From the NCBI GenBank assembly GCA_028293375.1, contig JAQGOY010000210.1, forward strand, positions 1-32,573: DNA of 32,573 nt, read 5' to 3'. Numbering within the stretch: the first letter of the stretch is position 1; every line of letters begins with the position of its first letter. A model generated the notes under the pieces. It ran no database searches. It saw only the letters and a program-made list of their open reading frames with translations, and was not told the origin of the DNA. The position numbers were made by a program, and so were the translations under genes. Below are positions 1-9,374 of this stretch, piece after piece. Source of the stretch: Verrucomicrobiales bacterium (GTDB lineage Bacteria > Verrucomicrobiota > Verrucomicrobiia > Limisphaerales > JAQGOY01).

Positions 1-3000
1 GACCTGGACAAGACCAATGCCGCCCGCGTGGCAATCGTGTCGGGAAATCCAACGTTGTGTTTTGAAAATCGTTACTATCGAAAAGACGGCGAAGTGGTTC
101 ATGTGATGTGGTCCGCCAATTGGTCGGAGAAAGAGGGGGAACTGATCTGCGTCGCGAGGGACGTCACAGCTTCGCGTCACTCCGAGGAGGCGCTTCGCTC
201 CAGTGAGGAGCAATTTTCCAGCGCCTTCAAATTTGCCACCATTGGCATGGCCCTGGTCGGTCCGGATGGCAGGTGGCTGAAGATCAATCGCGCCGTTTGT
301 CAGATGCTTGGTTACACGGAGTCGGAACTACTCGCCAAAACCTTCCAGGACATCACTCACCCTGAGGACCTTGAAGCGGATATGCAGCAGGTCGGTCGCA
401 TGCTGGCAGGAGAGATTCCGACCTACCAGATGGAGAAACGATACTTTCACAAAAATGGCAATCTGGTTTGGGCGTTGCTCAGCGTTTCGCTCATTCATGA
501 CGAGGCAGGCAAACCACTGGCCTTTATTTCGCAAATCCAGGATATCACCGAGAGAAAAATCCAGGAGCGAAATAAAAACAGCTTCTACAATCTTGGCCGA
601 AGGCTGAATACCGCCCACAACGCTCGCGAAGCGGCAGATACCATCGTCAGTATTGCCGACGAATTGTTCGCCTGGGATGCAGCCACCGTGTTCCTTTATT
701 CACCCGATGAGGAACTCGTCCAGGCCGTGCTCACCATTGATACTATTGATGGGAAAAAGGTGGAGTGTCAGCCCGCCTACGATAAAGAGAAACCCTCGAA
801 ACTGTCACGCCAGGCGATCGAGCAGGGAGCCATGCTCATTCTTCGCCCAGCGGGCTTTTCCCCTGTGGGAGACTCCGTCATGTTCGGCGATACATCGCGG
901 CCCTCGGCATCACTCATGTTTGCCCCGATTCGCGATGGCATTCGCGTTATTGGCATTCTTTCTGTCCAAAGCTACACGCGCCTCGCCTTCACCGAAGCTG
1001 ATTTGGAAACTCTCCAGAGCCTCGCAGATTATTGTGGCGGCGCTTTGAATCGCATCCAGGCCGAGCAAAAACGGAAGTCCAGCGAAGAAGGTTTTCGTGC
1101 TCTGGCCGAGTCCATGCCCCAAATTGTCTGGATCACCCGTGCCGATGGTTGGAATATTTATTTCAACCAGAGATGGATGGATTTCACTGGCCTCACCCTG
1201 CTCCAGAGCATTGGAAATGGGTGGAGCAGGCCGTTCCATCCGGATGAGCGTGCCCATTCCGAAGCCAAATGGCGCAAGGCCATCAGCACCAGGGGTGAAT
1301 ATTCCCTCGAAGCCCGTCTTCAACGCAAGGATGGGGTTTATCGTTGGATGCTTGTTCGCGCTTTGCCATTAACCAACGCCGACGGTGAAATAGTGAATTG
1401 GTTCGGAACTTGCACCGACATCGACGATCTTAAAAAGGCCCTGGATGCTGTGCGGGAAAGCGAAGAAAGGTTCCGGCTTTTTGCCAATGTCACCACCGAT
1501 GCCATCTGGGATTGGGACCTGCAGACCGGTGAAATGTGGTGGAATGAGGGATTCACAAAACTATTCGGATACTCCAGGGCGGAAGTCGAAAAGACCAGCG
1601 CGTCGTGGGAGAACAGAATTGATCCAAAAGATTCTCAGCGCGTGGTCGGCAGCATCTACGAAGTCGTCCGGGGATCCGGCGTTTCCTGGACCGCGGAATA
1701 TAATTTTACTAAAAAAGATGGATCTTCCGCATTTGTTCTTGACCGTGGACATGTGATTCGAGACCGCGAGGGAAAAGCACTTCGGATGATCGGGGGCATG
1801 ACCGATCTTTCCGGACGCCGTGATTCAGAAGAAAAATTGAAAGAGCAGGCCGCCCTTCTGGATCAAACCAGCGATGCGGTCCTCGTTCGCGGCCTTGATC
1901 ATGAGATATTATTCTGGAACAAAGGCGCCGAAAAAATATACGGGTGGGCTGCCCCCGAAGTCCTGGGGAAATCCGTTCGCGATGTGCTTTACCGCGATCC
2001 ATCCCAGCTGGATGCGGCCATGGACAAAGTCGTGGCAGGCGGTGAGTGGGCAGGGGAGCTTAGCCATGTGACCAGGAGCGGAACCATGGTTTCCATTTAT
2101 GGCCGGTGGACACTGATGCGGGACCTGAACGGCAATCCCAAATCCGTCCTGGCCATCAACACGGATATTACCGAGCGTAAAAAACTGGAGCAGCAGTTTC
2201 TTCGTTCCCAGAGAATGGAGAGCATTGGAACGCTGGCCGGGGGAATCGCCCACGATCTTAACAATGTTTTGGCGCCCATTCTTCTGTCCATCGAACTGCT
2301 AAAAAATGGCGAGAACCGGCCGGACAAGCTGGAAACCCTCAATACCATAGAGAACAGCGCCAGGCGCGGGGCTGACATGGTCAAGCAGGTGCTTTCTTTT
2401 GCGCGTGGTGTCGCGGGCCGGAGGGTCGACGTGCAAGTGGACGAGCTTTTGCAGCAGCTGGACAAAATTATCAATGAAACATTCTTAAAAAACATCGAAG
2501 TTAAAACAACGGTCTCCGCTGACCTGCTCTCCGTTACGGGGGATCCCACCCAACTTCACCAGGTGCTGCTTAATCTCTGTGTCAATGCGCGGGACGCCAT
2601 GCCGGAGGGAGGGGTCCTCCGTTTGTCCGCTGACAATGTCTTCTTCACCCCTGAGTCAGCAGCCCGCATTCTTCACGCCGCTCCTGGAGACTACGTTTTG
2701 ATAAAGGTTGAGGATAACGGAACAGGCATTTCGCCTGCGATTCTCGACAAGATTTTTGATCCCTTTTTCACCACCAAAGACCTTGGGAAGGGAACTGGCC
2801 TTGGGCTTTCCACCTCCCAGGCCATTGTCAGAAGCCACAGCGGTTTTATGCAAGTTCAGACAAATGTCGGCAGCGGGGCGACTTTTCTCGTCTATCTGCC
2901 CGCTCATAAGCGGAAAGCCGTGGAGGCGATTCCTGTCCAGGGTTCCCACATGGCCCGCGGAACCGGCCAGCACATCCTGGTCGTGGACGACGAGGATGGT

Positions 3001-3333
3001 GTCCGTGTCATCGTTCGCAAAATCCTGGAGTCGTTTGGATATAAAGTCAGCGAAGCTTCGGACGGGGAGGAAGCAATCGCTGTTTACAAAAAGCATAAAC
3101 AGCAAATCTCATTGGTTTTAACGGATATGATGATGCCAATGATGGACGGCCCCGCCACCATTGAGGCGCTTAAGAAGCTCAATCCTTCCGTCAGGATCAT
3201 CGCCGCCAGCGGCTTAAGCGTCACCGAAACCGTGGCCTCGGCCAGCAATCTTGGCGTTCGGCACTTCCTTCCCAAGCCTTTCACCACCCTGTCCCTGCTG
3301 GAAATGGTGAAAAAGGCCCTGCAAGAGTCCTGA
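1..3333 (+). CDS. Multi-PAS/GAF hybrid histidine kinase (5' partial)
   Basis: Cytoplasmic sensor hybrid histidine kinase. The reading frame is open from base 1, and the residues before the GTG at 28 continue a PAS domain, so the gene is cut by the window edge and the GTG is not the true start. Numbered from that GTG, the order is: end of a PAS/PAC domain (1-50), PAS (55-175), GAF (190-345), three more PAS domains (about 355-470, 480-600, 605-725), HisKA with phospho-acceptor His742 in GGIAHDLNNVL, an HATPase with N-box VLLNLCVNARDAM and G-boxes DNGTGI and GKGTGLGLS, and a C-terminal receiver with Asp1033 in LTDMMMP and Lys in FLPKPF. No membrane segment is seen. The fused receiver suggests either phosphorelay to an unlinked protein or self-modulation. 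The signal cannot be told from the sequence; a GAF plus several PAS domains would allow small-ligand or redox input. The kinase call is firm. Confidence 0.93.
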   Translation, partial: DLDKTNAARVAIVSGNPTLCFENRYYRKDGEVVHVMWSANWSEKEGELICVARDVTASRHSEEALRSSEEQFSSAFKFATIGMALVGPDGRWLKINRAVCQMLGYTESELLAKTFQDITHPEDLEADMQQVGRMLAGEIPTYQMEKRYFHKNGNLVWALLSVSLIHDEAGKPLAFISQIQDITERKIQERNKNSFYNLGRRLNTAHNAREAADTIVSIADELFAWDAATVFLYSPDEELVQAVLTIDTIDGKKVECQPAYDKEKPSKLSRQAIEQGAMLILRPAGFSPVGDSVMFGDTSRPSASLMFAPIRDGIRVIGILSVQSYTRLAFTEADLETLQSLADYCGGALNRIQAEQKRKSSEEGFRALAESMPQIVWITRADGWNIYFNQRWMDFTGLTLLQSIGNGWSRPFHPDERAHSEAKWRKAISTRGEYSLEARLQRKDGVYRWMLVRALPLTNADGEIVNWFGTCTDIDDLKKALDAVRESEERFRLFANVTTDAIWDWDLQTGEMWWNEGFTKLFGYSRAEVEKTSASWENRIDPKDSQRVVGSIYEVVRGSGVSWTAEYNFTKKDGSSAFVLDRGHVIRDREGKALRMIGGMTDLSGRRDSEEKLKEQAALLDQTSDAVLVRGLDHEILFWNKGAEKIYGWAAPEVLGKSVRDVLYRDPSQLDAAMDKVVAGGEWAGELSHVTRSGTMVSIYGRWTLMRDLNGNPKSVLAINTDITERKKLEQQFLRSQRMESIGTLAGGIAHDLNNVLAPILLSIELLKNGENRPDKLETLNTIENSARRGADMVKQVLSFARGVAGRRVDVQVDELLQQLDKIINETFLKNIEVKTTVSADLLSVTGDPTQLHQVLLNLCVNARDAMPEGGVLRLSADNVFFTPESAARILHAAPGDYVLIKVEDNGTGISPAILDKIFDPFFTTKDLGKGTGLGLSTSQAIVRSHSGFMQVQTNVGSGATFLVYLPAHKRKAVEAIPVQGSHMARGTGQHILVVDDEDGVRVIVRKILESFGYKVSEASDGEEAIAVYKKHKQQISLVLTDMMMPMMDGPATIEALKKLNPSVRIIAASGLSVTETVASASNLGVRHFLPKPFTTLSLLEMVKKALQES

Positions 3334-3356
3334 TCCCCCCACCGATTCCTGCTTTG

Positions 3357-3374
3357 CATTACAAAAATGTAATG
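3357..3374. promoter_or_regulatory. Dyad upstream of the DegP gene, possible operator
   Basis: A perfect 7-bp inverted repeat, CATTACA-AAAA-TGTAATG, lies in the 102-bp gap between the hybrid kinase and the protease gene, about 60 bp before the protease ATG. It has no following T-tract, so it is a poor terminator. The AT-rich symmetric form suits a dimeric regulator site. No regulator can be assigned, though an OmpR-type regulator is encoded just downstream. The function is inferred. Confidence 0.3.
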
Positions 3375-3435
3375 TTGCAGAAAGGAAGCCGTCACGGACG
3401 GGTGTCACCTTTTACTCAGTAAAAAGAAAAAAATT

Positions 3436-4956
3436 ATGAGTAACAATATAAAGCAAACCATTGCACGATTTTGCTCCAAGGCCAAAGTGGCCGTTCTCGG
3501 AGGCGCCCTGCTCGTGGCAGGGTCTACGGTCGCATTCACGCATATTGCAAATGCGAAGGATTCTCCCAAGAATCCACCTGTCCACCTCTCAGTCGATGAT
3601 GCTCCCGTAAAACCTAATGGCGGGTATCAAACGACTTTTGCCCCCGTGGTAAAAAAAGTTTCCCCAGGCGTGGTCAAGATTTCGGTTTCTTCCAAAGCAG
3701 CTCCCGTTCAGATGGAGGAACTGGGCGAAAATAATGAATTGCTTCGACGTTTCTTCGGCGACCAGTTTAACCAGCAGCAAAGAAGACAACGCTCGCCTAA
3801 ACAGGAAGGCCTCGGTTCAGGTGTCATCGTCAGTAAAGATGGTTATATCCTGACCAACAACCACGTCGTTGATCACGCTGATCAAATTAAAGTTGAACTG
3901 AATGATGGCCGCGAATTCACCGGCAAGGTCATCGGAGCCGATGCCAAATCGGACATCGCCGTGGTCAAAATCGATGCCACCGATCTTCCTTATGTAATGC
4001 TGGCGAATAGCGATAAAATCGAAGTGGGCGATCTCGTGCTCGCAGTTGGCAATCCATTTGGTATTGGCCAAACTGTCACCATGGGTATGGTCAGCGCCAC
4101 GGGCAGGGCACACATGGGTCTTGATTACGAAGACTTCATTCAGACCGATGCCGCCATCAACCCGGGCAACTCCGGCGGTGCCCTCGTTGATGCTGAAGGT
4201 CGCCTGGTCGGCATTAACACTGCCATTATCAGCCGCTCCGGAGGCAATCAGGGCATCGGGTTCGCGGTCCCTGTGAATCTTGCCCGTTATGTGATGGAGA
4301 GCATCGTTCAAAACGGTCGTGTTGTTCGTGGTTATGTCGGCCTTGGCATACAGCCGCTCAACGCCGCCCTTGCTGAGCAGTTCAAAATCAAAGGTGGCAA
4401 AGGCGCCTTGGTGGGTGAAGTCCGCGCCAAGGGGCCCGGCGAAAAAGCTGGCGTCAAATCCGGTGATGTTATCGTGGAATTCAATGGCAGGCCAGTCAAC
4501 GACAGCCAGCATTTCCGCTTGGAAGTCGCTCAGATTGCGCCTGGCGCCAAAGTCCCAATGAAAGTGCTTCGTGATGGTGAAAAGAAGACTCTTGAAGTCG
4601 CCATCCAGGAAATGCCCGGCGACTTGAAAACGGTGGAAAACAAAGTAGTGGAAGCGCAAAAAGAAGACGCCCTCAACGGAGTTGAAGTCGCAGATATCGA
4701 AACAGCCCGCGGCCAAATCAAAGTCCCTCGCGAAATCCATGGCGCTCTGGTTACCCAGGTGGATCCTGACTCTGCTGCTTATGATGCTGGTATTCGACAG
4801 GGCGATGTGATCCAGGAGATTAACCGCAAGCAGGTCAGGAATGCCGAAGACGCGGTCACAATGTCTGAAAACATCAAGGAAAAGAAAATCCTCCTCAAAG
4901 TCTGGAGCAATGGAAACACTCACTTCGTCGTCGTCGACGAATCAAAAGTCGGTTAA
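3436..4956 (+). CDS. degP: Do-family (DegP/HtrA) periplasmic serine protease
   Basis: Envelope protease/chaperone that degrades or refolds damaged exported proteins. The N-terminus is a signal peptide (basic start, hydrophobic core at 18-33, likely cut after AHIANA-type sequence near residue 40). The trypsin-like domain shows the full catalytic triad: His143 in TNNHVVDHA, Asp173 in KSDIAVVKID and Ser246 in NPGNSGGAL. Two PDZ domains follow, at about 295-385 (YVGLGIQ) and 415-500 (ALVTQVDPDSAA). The length of 506 aa is typical of Do-family proteases. The ATG is preceded by a purine-rich AGTAAAAAGAAA stretch and not a strong Shine-Dalgarno. A terminator follows the stop, and an OmpR/sensor kinase pair lies directly downstream. 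That layout recalls envelope-stress modules such as CpxAR-DegP, but regulation by this pair is inference. Confidence 0.95.
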   Translation: MSNNIKQTIARFCSKAKVAVLGGALLVAGSTVAFTHIANAKDSPKNPPVHLSVDDAPVKPNGGYQTTFAPVVKKVSPGVVKISVSSKAAPVQMEELGENNELLRRFFGDQFNQQQRRQRSPKQEGLGSGVIVSKDGYILTNNHVVDHADQIKVELNDGREFTGKVIGADAKSDIAVVKIDATDLPYVMLANSDKIEVGDLVLAVGNPFGIGQTVTMGMVSATGRAHMGLDYEDFIQTDAAINPGNSGGALVDAEGRLVGINTAIISRSGGNQGIGFAVPVNLARYVMESIVQNGRVVRGYVGLGIQPLNAALAEQFKIKGGKGALVGEVRAKGPGEKAGVKSGDVIVEFNGRPVNDSQHFRLEVAQIAPGAKVPMKVLRDGEKKTLEVAIQEMPGDLKTVENKVVEAQKEDALNGVEVADIETARGQIKVPREIHGALVTQVDPDSAAYDAGIRQGDVIQEINRKQVRNAEDAVTMSENIKEKKILLKVWSNGNTHFVVVDESKVG

Positions 4957-4982
4957 GCCGAAACTGTAAAGAAATAGAAACA

Positions 4983-5017
4983 AGGGTTGAGTTTGAAACA
5001 CTCAACCCTATTTTGTT
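4983..5017 (+). terminator. Rho-independent terminator after the DegP gene
   Basis: A perfect 10-bp stem, AGGGTTGAGT paired with ACTCAACCCT, encloses a 7-nt loop and is followed by ATTTTGTT. It lies 26 bp after the protease stop. It ends only about 4-10 bases before the ATG of the next gene, so the response regulator's leader overlaps it. Confidence 0.8.
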
Positions 5018-5020
5018 GAT

Positions 5021-5695
5021 ATGCGAGTAATGGTGGTCGAGGACGACCAAAAAATTGCCTCCTTCGTTGTGCGCGGACTCAAGGAAAATGGGTTCGCTGT
5101 CGACCTCTGCAAAGATGGGGAAGAGGCTCTCGTCTTCGGCCGATCCGCCCCTTATGACCTCGCCGTCATCGATATCATGCTGCCTAAGCTCGACGGGCTT
5201 TCTCTCATCTCACGCCTTCGCTCCGAAAATATCGTTTTCCCCATTCTTGTTCTCAGCGCCAAAGCCGGCGTCGATGACAAGGTCAAGGGCCTACAGTCTG
5301 GAGCCGATGATTACCTCACCAAACCTTTCGCTTTTTCCGAACTCCTCGCCCGGCTCCAGGCTCTTATACGTCGATCCACCCGCGCTGTGGAACCGACCCG
5401 TTTGAAAGTGGGAGATTTAATCATGGACCTCCTTTCGCGCGAAGTCTCTCGTGCCTCTCAGAAAATTGAACTTCAGGCCCGTGAATTCTCGCTCCTTGAA
5501 TACTTGATGCGCCATCCAGGCCGCCCTGTCACAAAAACCATGTTGCTGGAACATGTCTGGGATTATTCGTTCGACCCGCAAACCAACGTGGTGGATGTCC
5601 TCGTCTGTCGTCTTCGTAACAAGATCGATAAGGACTTTCCCAAAAAAATGCTGCAAACCATTCGGGGAGTGGGTTATGTCCTTAAACCAGCATAA
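5021..5695 (+). CDS. OmpR/PhoB-family response regulator
   Basis: DNA-binding response regulator of 224 aa. The receiver domain (1-115) has the acidic pocket Glu7-Asp8-Asp9, phospho-acceptor Asp51 in DLAVIDIMLPKLDG, and Lys101 in DYLTKPF. The C-terminal winged helix (about 125-224) has the usual REFSLLEYLMRHPGRPVT, LLEHVWDY and IRGVGYVL motifs. It overlaps the start of the downstream sensor kinase by 20 bases, so the two form a coupled two-component pair. The ATG at 5021 sits directly behind the terminator hairpin with no visible Shine-Dalgarno; the ATG at 5030 is an alternative start but would cut into the first strand. Targets are unknown; the adjacent protease gene is the obvious candidate by position. 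Confidence 0.95.
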   Translation: MRVMVVEDDQKIASFVVRGLKENGFAVDLCKDGEEALVFGRSAPYDLAVIDIMLPKLDGLSLISRLRSENIVFPILVLSAKAGVDDKVKGLQSGADDYLTKPFAFSELLARLQALIRRSTRAVEPTRLKVGDLIMDLLSREVSRASQKIELQAREFSLLEYLMRHPGRPVTKTMLLEHVWDYSFDPQTNVVDVLVCRLRNKIDKDFPKKMLQTIRGVGYVLKPA

Positions 5696-7052
5696 AATAA
5701 TAACCGGCGGCATCAGCTTCCGCCTCAATGCCTGGTATGCGGCCATCTTCCTTCTCAGCGTGGTTGCTTTCTCCACTCTCCTTTACCTGCTTTTCTCCAT
5801 CGCCTTGGAACGCAAGGAAAATGAGGTGGTCGAAGCCAGGCTCAACGAGTACGCGGCCATTTACCGTTCGGATGGGGTCTACGGCCTTCGTCAATCCACC
5901 TCGGTGGAATCGGAAAAAACCTACTATGTGAAACTGCTGAGTCGCAACGGCAGGACTCTTTTCCTCAGCGTACCTAATGACTGGATCACTTTCGACCCCG
6001 AGAAAGTTCAGCTGGGGCCCTTCCAGGCTCATCGCGTTTGGCTCCGTGTTCCCAAAGACTCGGAAAAGGATTTGGTCCTCCTGGCTTCCGAGATGCTCGA
6101 TGGCACGATTCTCCAGGTTGGCCGCAGTACCAACAACCGCGAGACTATCCTGCAACCTTTCCGAAAAGCATTCTTCATCATTGTTCTCCCCATTGTTGCC
6201 CTCGGCCTTCTTGGTGGATGGGTGCTGGCCAACAAAGCTATGAATCCGGTGCGAAATATCCTCGCCACGGTCCAGGAAATTATCCAAACGGGAAATCTTG
6301 AGAAACGCGTCCCGGTAAAAATGACGGGCGATGAACTTGATGAACTGGCTCGCACTTTTAACATCATGTTGGAAAAGAATAACAAGCTTATCAACGACAT
6401 GCGTGAGTCTCTCGATAACGTGGCCCACGACCTGCGCACTCCGTTGAGCCGGATGCGTGGCGTGGCAGAAATGGCCCTCGAAAATCCGGAAGATGGCTCT
6501 CGGGCCAGGGATGCCCTCGCTGACTGCGTTGAAGAAAGCGAAAAAGTACTGACCATGTTGCGGACAGTCATGGACGTCGCCGAAGCCGAATCCGGAGCCA
6601 TGCAGCTCAATCTGGAAAAAAGTGATCTTTCAAAATTGGGGGCGGAAGTTGCTGAACTTTACGAATACGTTGCCCAGGAAAAGCAAATTACGATTACCGG
6701 CCATTTTGATCACCCGGTGTTTGCCACTATTGATAAAGTACGAATCCGGCAGGTGTTTGCCAATCTGCTCGACAATGCAATCAAATACACTCCCACCGGG
6801 GGAACCGTGGAACTTTACACCAAACTCGAAAGTGAACACCCGCAATTCATTTGCCAGGACTCAGGAATGGGGATCACCAAAACTGAACAGGAACGCGTTT
6901 GGGACCGCCTCTATCGAAGCGACAAAAGCCGCTCACAACCCGGCCTCGGTCTTGGTTTGAGCCTCGTGCGCGCCATCATCCAGGCCCACAAGGGGAGTGC
7001 AACCATAGAAAGCGAAGAGAATCGCGGCACTCGAATCACCATCACATTTTAA
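5676..7052 (+). CDS. Membrane sensor histidine kinase (HAMP-HisKA-HATPase)
   Basis: Inner-membrane sensor kinase of 458 aa, partner of the preceding OmpR-type regulator. The ORF track begins at 5553, but that part lies within the regulator gene. The ATG at 5676 is preceded by GGGGAG at good spacing and opens with MSLNQHK, a normal N-terminus. TM1 spans about 20-42, a periplasmic loop about 43-163, and TM2 about 165-185 (IIVLPIVALGLLGGWVLA). HAMP lies at about 187-240, and HisKA carries His251 in NVAHDLRTPLSRMRG. The HATPase shows FANLLDNAIKYTP, DSGMGI and GLGLGLSLV. The architecture resembles the QseC/CusS-type kinases that pair with OmpR regulators. The periplasmic loop of about 120 residues is the likely input domain; its ligand is unknown. 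It converges on the minus-strand kinase with only 18 bp between them. Confidence 0.93.
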   Translation: MSLNQHKIITGGISFRLNAWYAAIFLLSVVAFSTLLYLLFSIALERKENEVVEARLNEYAAIYRSDGVYGLRQSTSVESEKTYYVKLLSRNGRTLFLSVPNDWITFDPEKVQLGPFQAHRVWLRVPKDSEKDLVLLASEMLDGTILQVGRSTNNRETILQPFRKAFFIIVLPIVALGLLGGWVLANKAMNPVRNILATVQEIIQTGNLEKRVPVKMTGDELDELARTFNIMLEKNNKLINDMRESLDNVAHDLRTPLSRMRGVAEMALENPEDGSRARDALADCVEESEKVLTMLRTVMDVAEAESGAMQLNLEKSDLSKLGAEVAELYEYVAQEKQITITGHFDHPVFATIDKVRIRQVFANLLDNAIKYTPTGGTVELYTKLESEHPQFICQDSGMGITKTEQERVWDRLYRSDKSRSQPGLGLGLSLVRAIIQAHKGSATIESEENRGTRITITF

Positions 7053-7070
7053 TGCCTCTCGGGTGAAAGT

Positions 7071-9374
7071 TTAAAGGCTGCCAGCTTTGCAATTTGCCAA
7101 TTTTTCAACTTTTAGGTCCAGGACTTCCCTGAGCTTTCTTGTTAATTGCTCGGGTGAAAATGGCTTTTCCAGAAAACTCAGGCCTTCTTCCAAAACTCCA
7201 TGCTGCGCCAGCGCATCATCCGTGTAGCCTGACATCAGCAAGACTTTGGTTTTTGGCATCTCCAGCTTTATCTGGTCGCACAGTTGTTTGCCGCTCATCC
7301 GCGGCATGATCACATCTGTCAGGACCAAATCGAACGGGGGCTGGCTTCGGAGTATATGCAGGGCTTCTACACCGTCCCTTGCTTCTTGAACGTTGTAACC
7401 ACATTCTCTCAGAATGACCATCGTCAGTATCCTGACCGCTGGTTCATCCTCCACCACAAGAATAGATTCATCTCCCTGCTCCAGCTTTTTTAATTCCGAC
7501 CCTGCCAGTTCCTGCCCCGCCGCCTCGGTTCTCGGGAGGTAAATCTTAAAGGTTGCGCCTGCATCGACTTCGCTCTCCACCAGGATGTCTCCCCCGCTCT
7601 GGCAAACAATCCCGTAGCATGTCGCCAGCCCGAGGCCCGTTCCTTTCCCAATTCCTTTTGTCGTGAAGAATGGCTCGAATAAATGCGACTTCACCTCGTC
7701 AGTCATCCCCGTGCCGTTGTCCGTGACCATTAGCAAAATGTAATCGCCGGGCTTCAGAGTGCGGTCGCGCGTGATCAGCATCTTCTCAATCGTCGCATTG
7801 GCGGTCTGGATGGTAAGTTTCCCGCCGCGAGGCATCGCGTCCCTTCCGTTCACCGCGAGGTTCATGATCACCTGTTCGATCTGGCCGCGGTCTGCTTTCA
7901 CATTTCCCAGGGACTCGTCCACTGCTATCGACAAATCAATATCTTCCCCAATCAATCGTCTGAGCATTTTTTCCATTCCGGACACCACCACATTTAAATT
8001 CAGGACTCGCGGCTGCAGGACTTGTCGGCGGCTGAATGCAAGCAACTGGCCAGTCAATGCTCCCGCCCGGCCTGTCGCATTCTGGATTTCAATGATATGC
8101 CTCTTCATGACGCTGCCCTCTTCAAGCTGTGCCAATGTTAATTCACAATAACCGCCAATTACGGTCAGCATGTTGTTGAAATCATGCGCCACCCCGCCCG
8201 CTAATCTTCCCACCGCCTCCATTTTTTGCGATTGCCTTAATTGCTCTTCGCTTCTTAGCAGGGCTTCTTCGGCCTTTTTCATCTCCGTTATGTCCTGGAC
8301 TGTTCCCAGCATCTTGACCGGTTTTCCGCTGCTATCGAAGATCGTCTCAGCGCGGCCCTGGATGACTCGTTCTGTGCCATCCGGTAATTTCACCCGGTGA
8401 TCGCACACAAAGGACTTCCCGGTTCGCAGCGAGTCTGCCATGATTTCATTCACTCGAGGCAGATCGTCCGGGTGAACCCGCAAGAGGCAAATTTCCATCG
8501 GCGACCCTTCATCCTCCGGCTTATGTCCGTATAACCTTTTGGTTTCGTCGGACCACCAAACCTGGTTTGCAGCCAGATCCCATTCCCAGCTTCCAAGGCG
8601 CGCGATTTGCTGGGCTTGCGCCAATTGCGCCTGACTGCTTCTGACTTCTGCCTCCACCTGTCGGCGCTGGTTGATTTCCCTTCGCAGATCGGCGGTTCGT
8701 TCCGTCACTGTTTGTTCGATCTCTTCTTTTGAAAACTCAATCATCGCCTGCCGTTGCGCCACCAGGAACATCTCGCCCAGACTTTTTTGAATCGAGATCA
8801 GCAAAAAAGTGACTTCAAAAACCACCCAGCCCGCGTGCTCCAGAGATCTCCAGATTGGAGCGTTTGACTCTCCATATACCGATTGTGGCCAAAAAAAGCC
8901 ACGCATCAGATGGTCGATATAGACAATGGCTGAGCCGGATACCATTACGCGCCAGTCCCGATAAAAGGCCAGGATCGCCAGCGAGCCAAATACGTGAAAA
9001 TGAGTTTCAATTCGCCCCCCTGTCAAATGGATCAGCAGTGCTGACATGAGCATTTGGCCTATCGCTATGACATGACGAGTCGAGGTTTTGCCCGGCTGCA
9101 GAAATGCCAGCATCACTGGAAACACTGTCAGCACTCCTCCGAGCAGCAGTGCCACCCACACATGGGGATGCACCTGGCTCTCCTTGCCAGCCCAGGTTAA
9201 TGGAGAGATCCAAATTGCCAGGCACACCGCAAAGAACCACTGGCAAATCATCAACCAGCCAAACAGTTGATCTGTGTGGCGAATGATATTTTGGTGGTGC
9301 TCCTGGTATAATTTCCCGGCTCTTTCGGTCACCGCCTCTGCCAGGGTTGGAGTGTGAGGTTTTGCCACGTTCAT
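7071..9374 (-). CDS. Membrane-anchored hybrid histidine kinase with PAS and receiver
   Basis: Hybrid kinase of 767 aa. I choose the ATG at 9374, not the 9410 start of the ORF track, because it forms an ATGA overlap with the stop of the upstream gene, indicating translational coupling. The N-terminal membrane region (about 38-198) has roughly five hydrophobic segments and the conserved stretch THFHVFGSLAILAFYRDWRV, with His125 and His127, a sensor module I also associate with chemoreceptors and GGDEF proteins. After a coiled coil (about 205-255) come PAS/PAC (255-370), HisKA with His397 in GGVAHDFNNML, HATPase (DNGTGM, GKGTGLGLA) and a receiver with Asp in LVLTDVIMPRMSG. It is predicted to act at the inner membrane together with the thioredoxin-like protein encoded just upstream. 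The signal is not shown by sequence; the membrane histidines could bind metal or heme, which is inference. Confidence 0.92.
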   Translation of the reverse strand: MNVAKPHTPTLAEAVTERAGKLYQEHHQNIIRHTDQLFGWLMICQWFFAVCLAIWISPLTWAGKESQVHPHVWVALLLGGVLTVFPVMLAFLQPGKTSTRHVIAIGQMLMSALLIHLTGGRIETHFHVFGSLAILAFYRDWRVMVSGSAIVYIDHLMRGFFWPQSVYGESNAPIWRSLEHAGWVVFEVTFLLISIQKSLGEMFLVAQRQAMIEFSKEEIEQTVTERTADLRREINQRRQVEAEVRSSQAQLAQAQQIARLGSWEWDLAANQVWWSDETKRLYGHKPEDEGSPMEICLLRVHPDDLPRVNEIMADSLRTGKSFVCDHRVKLPDGTERVIQGRAETIFDSSGKPVKMLGTVQDITEMKKAEEALLRSEEQLRQSQKMEAVGRLAGGVAHDFNNMLTVIGGYCELTLAQLEEGSVMKRHIIEIQNATGRAGALTGQLLAFSRRQVLQPRVLNLNVVVSGMEKMLRRLIGEDIDLSIAVDESLGNVKADRGQIEQVIMNLAVNGRDAMPRGGKLTIQTANATIEKMLITRDRTLKPGDYILLMVTDNGTGMTDEVKSHLFEPFFTTKGIGKGTGLGLATCYGIVCQSGGDILVESEVDAGATFKIYLPRTEAAGQELAGSELKKLEQGDESILVVEDEPAVRILTMVILRECGYNVQEARDGVEALHILRSQPPFDLVLTDVIMPRMSGKQLCDQIKLEMPKTKVLLMSGYTDDALAQHGVLEEGLSFLEKPFSPEQLTRKLREVLDLKVEKLANCKAGSL

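Noticed and set aside
3817-4923. 368-aa minus-strand ORF
   Set aside because: Exactly antisense to the DegP-type protease, whose catalytic triad and PDZ motifs are unmistakable. The minus frame is open because of codon bias in the real gene and shows no family motif.
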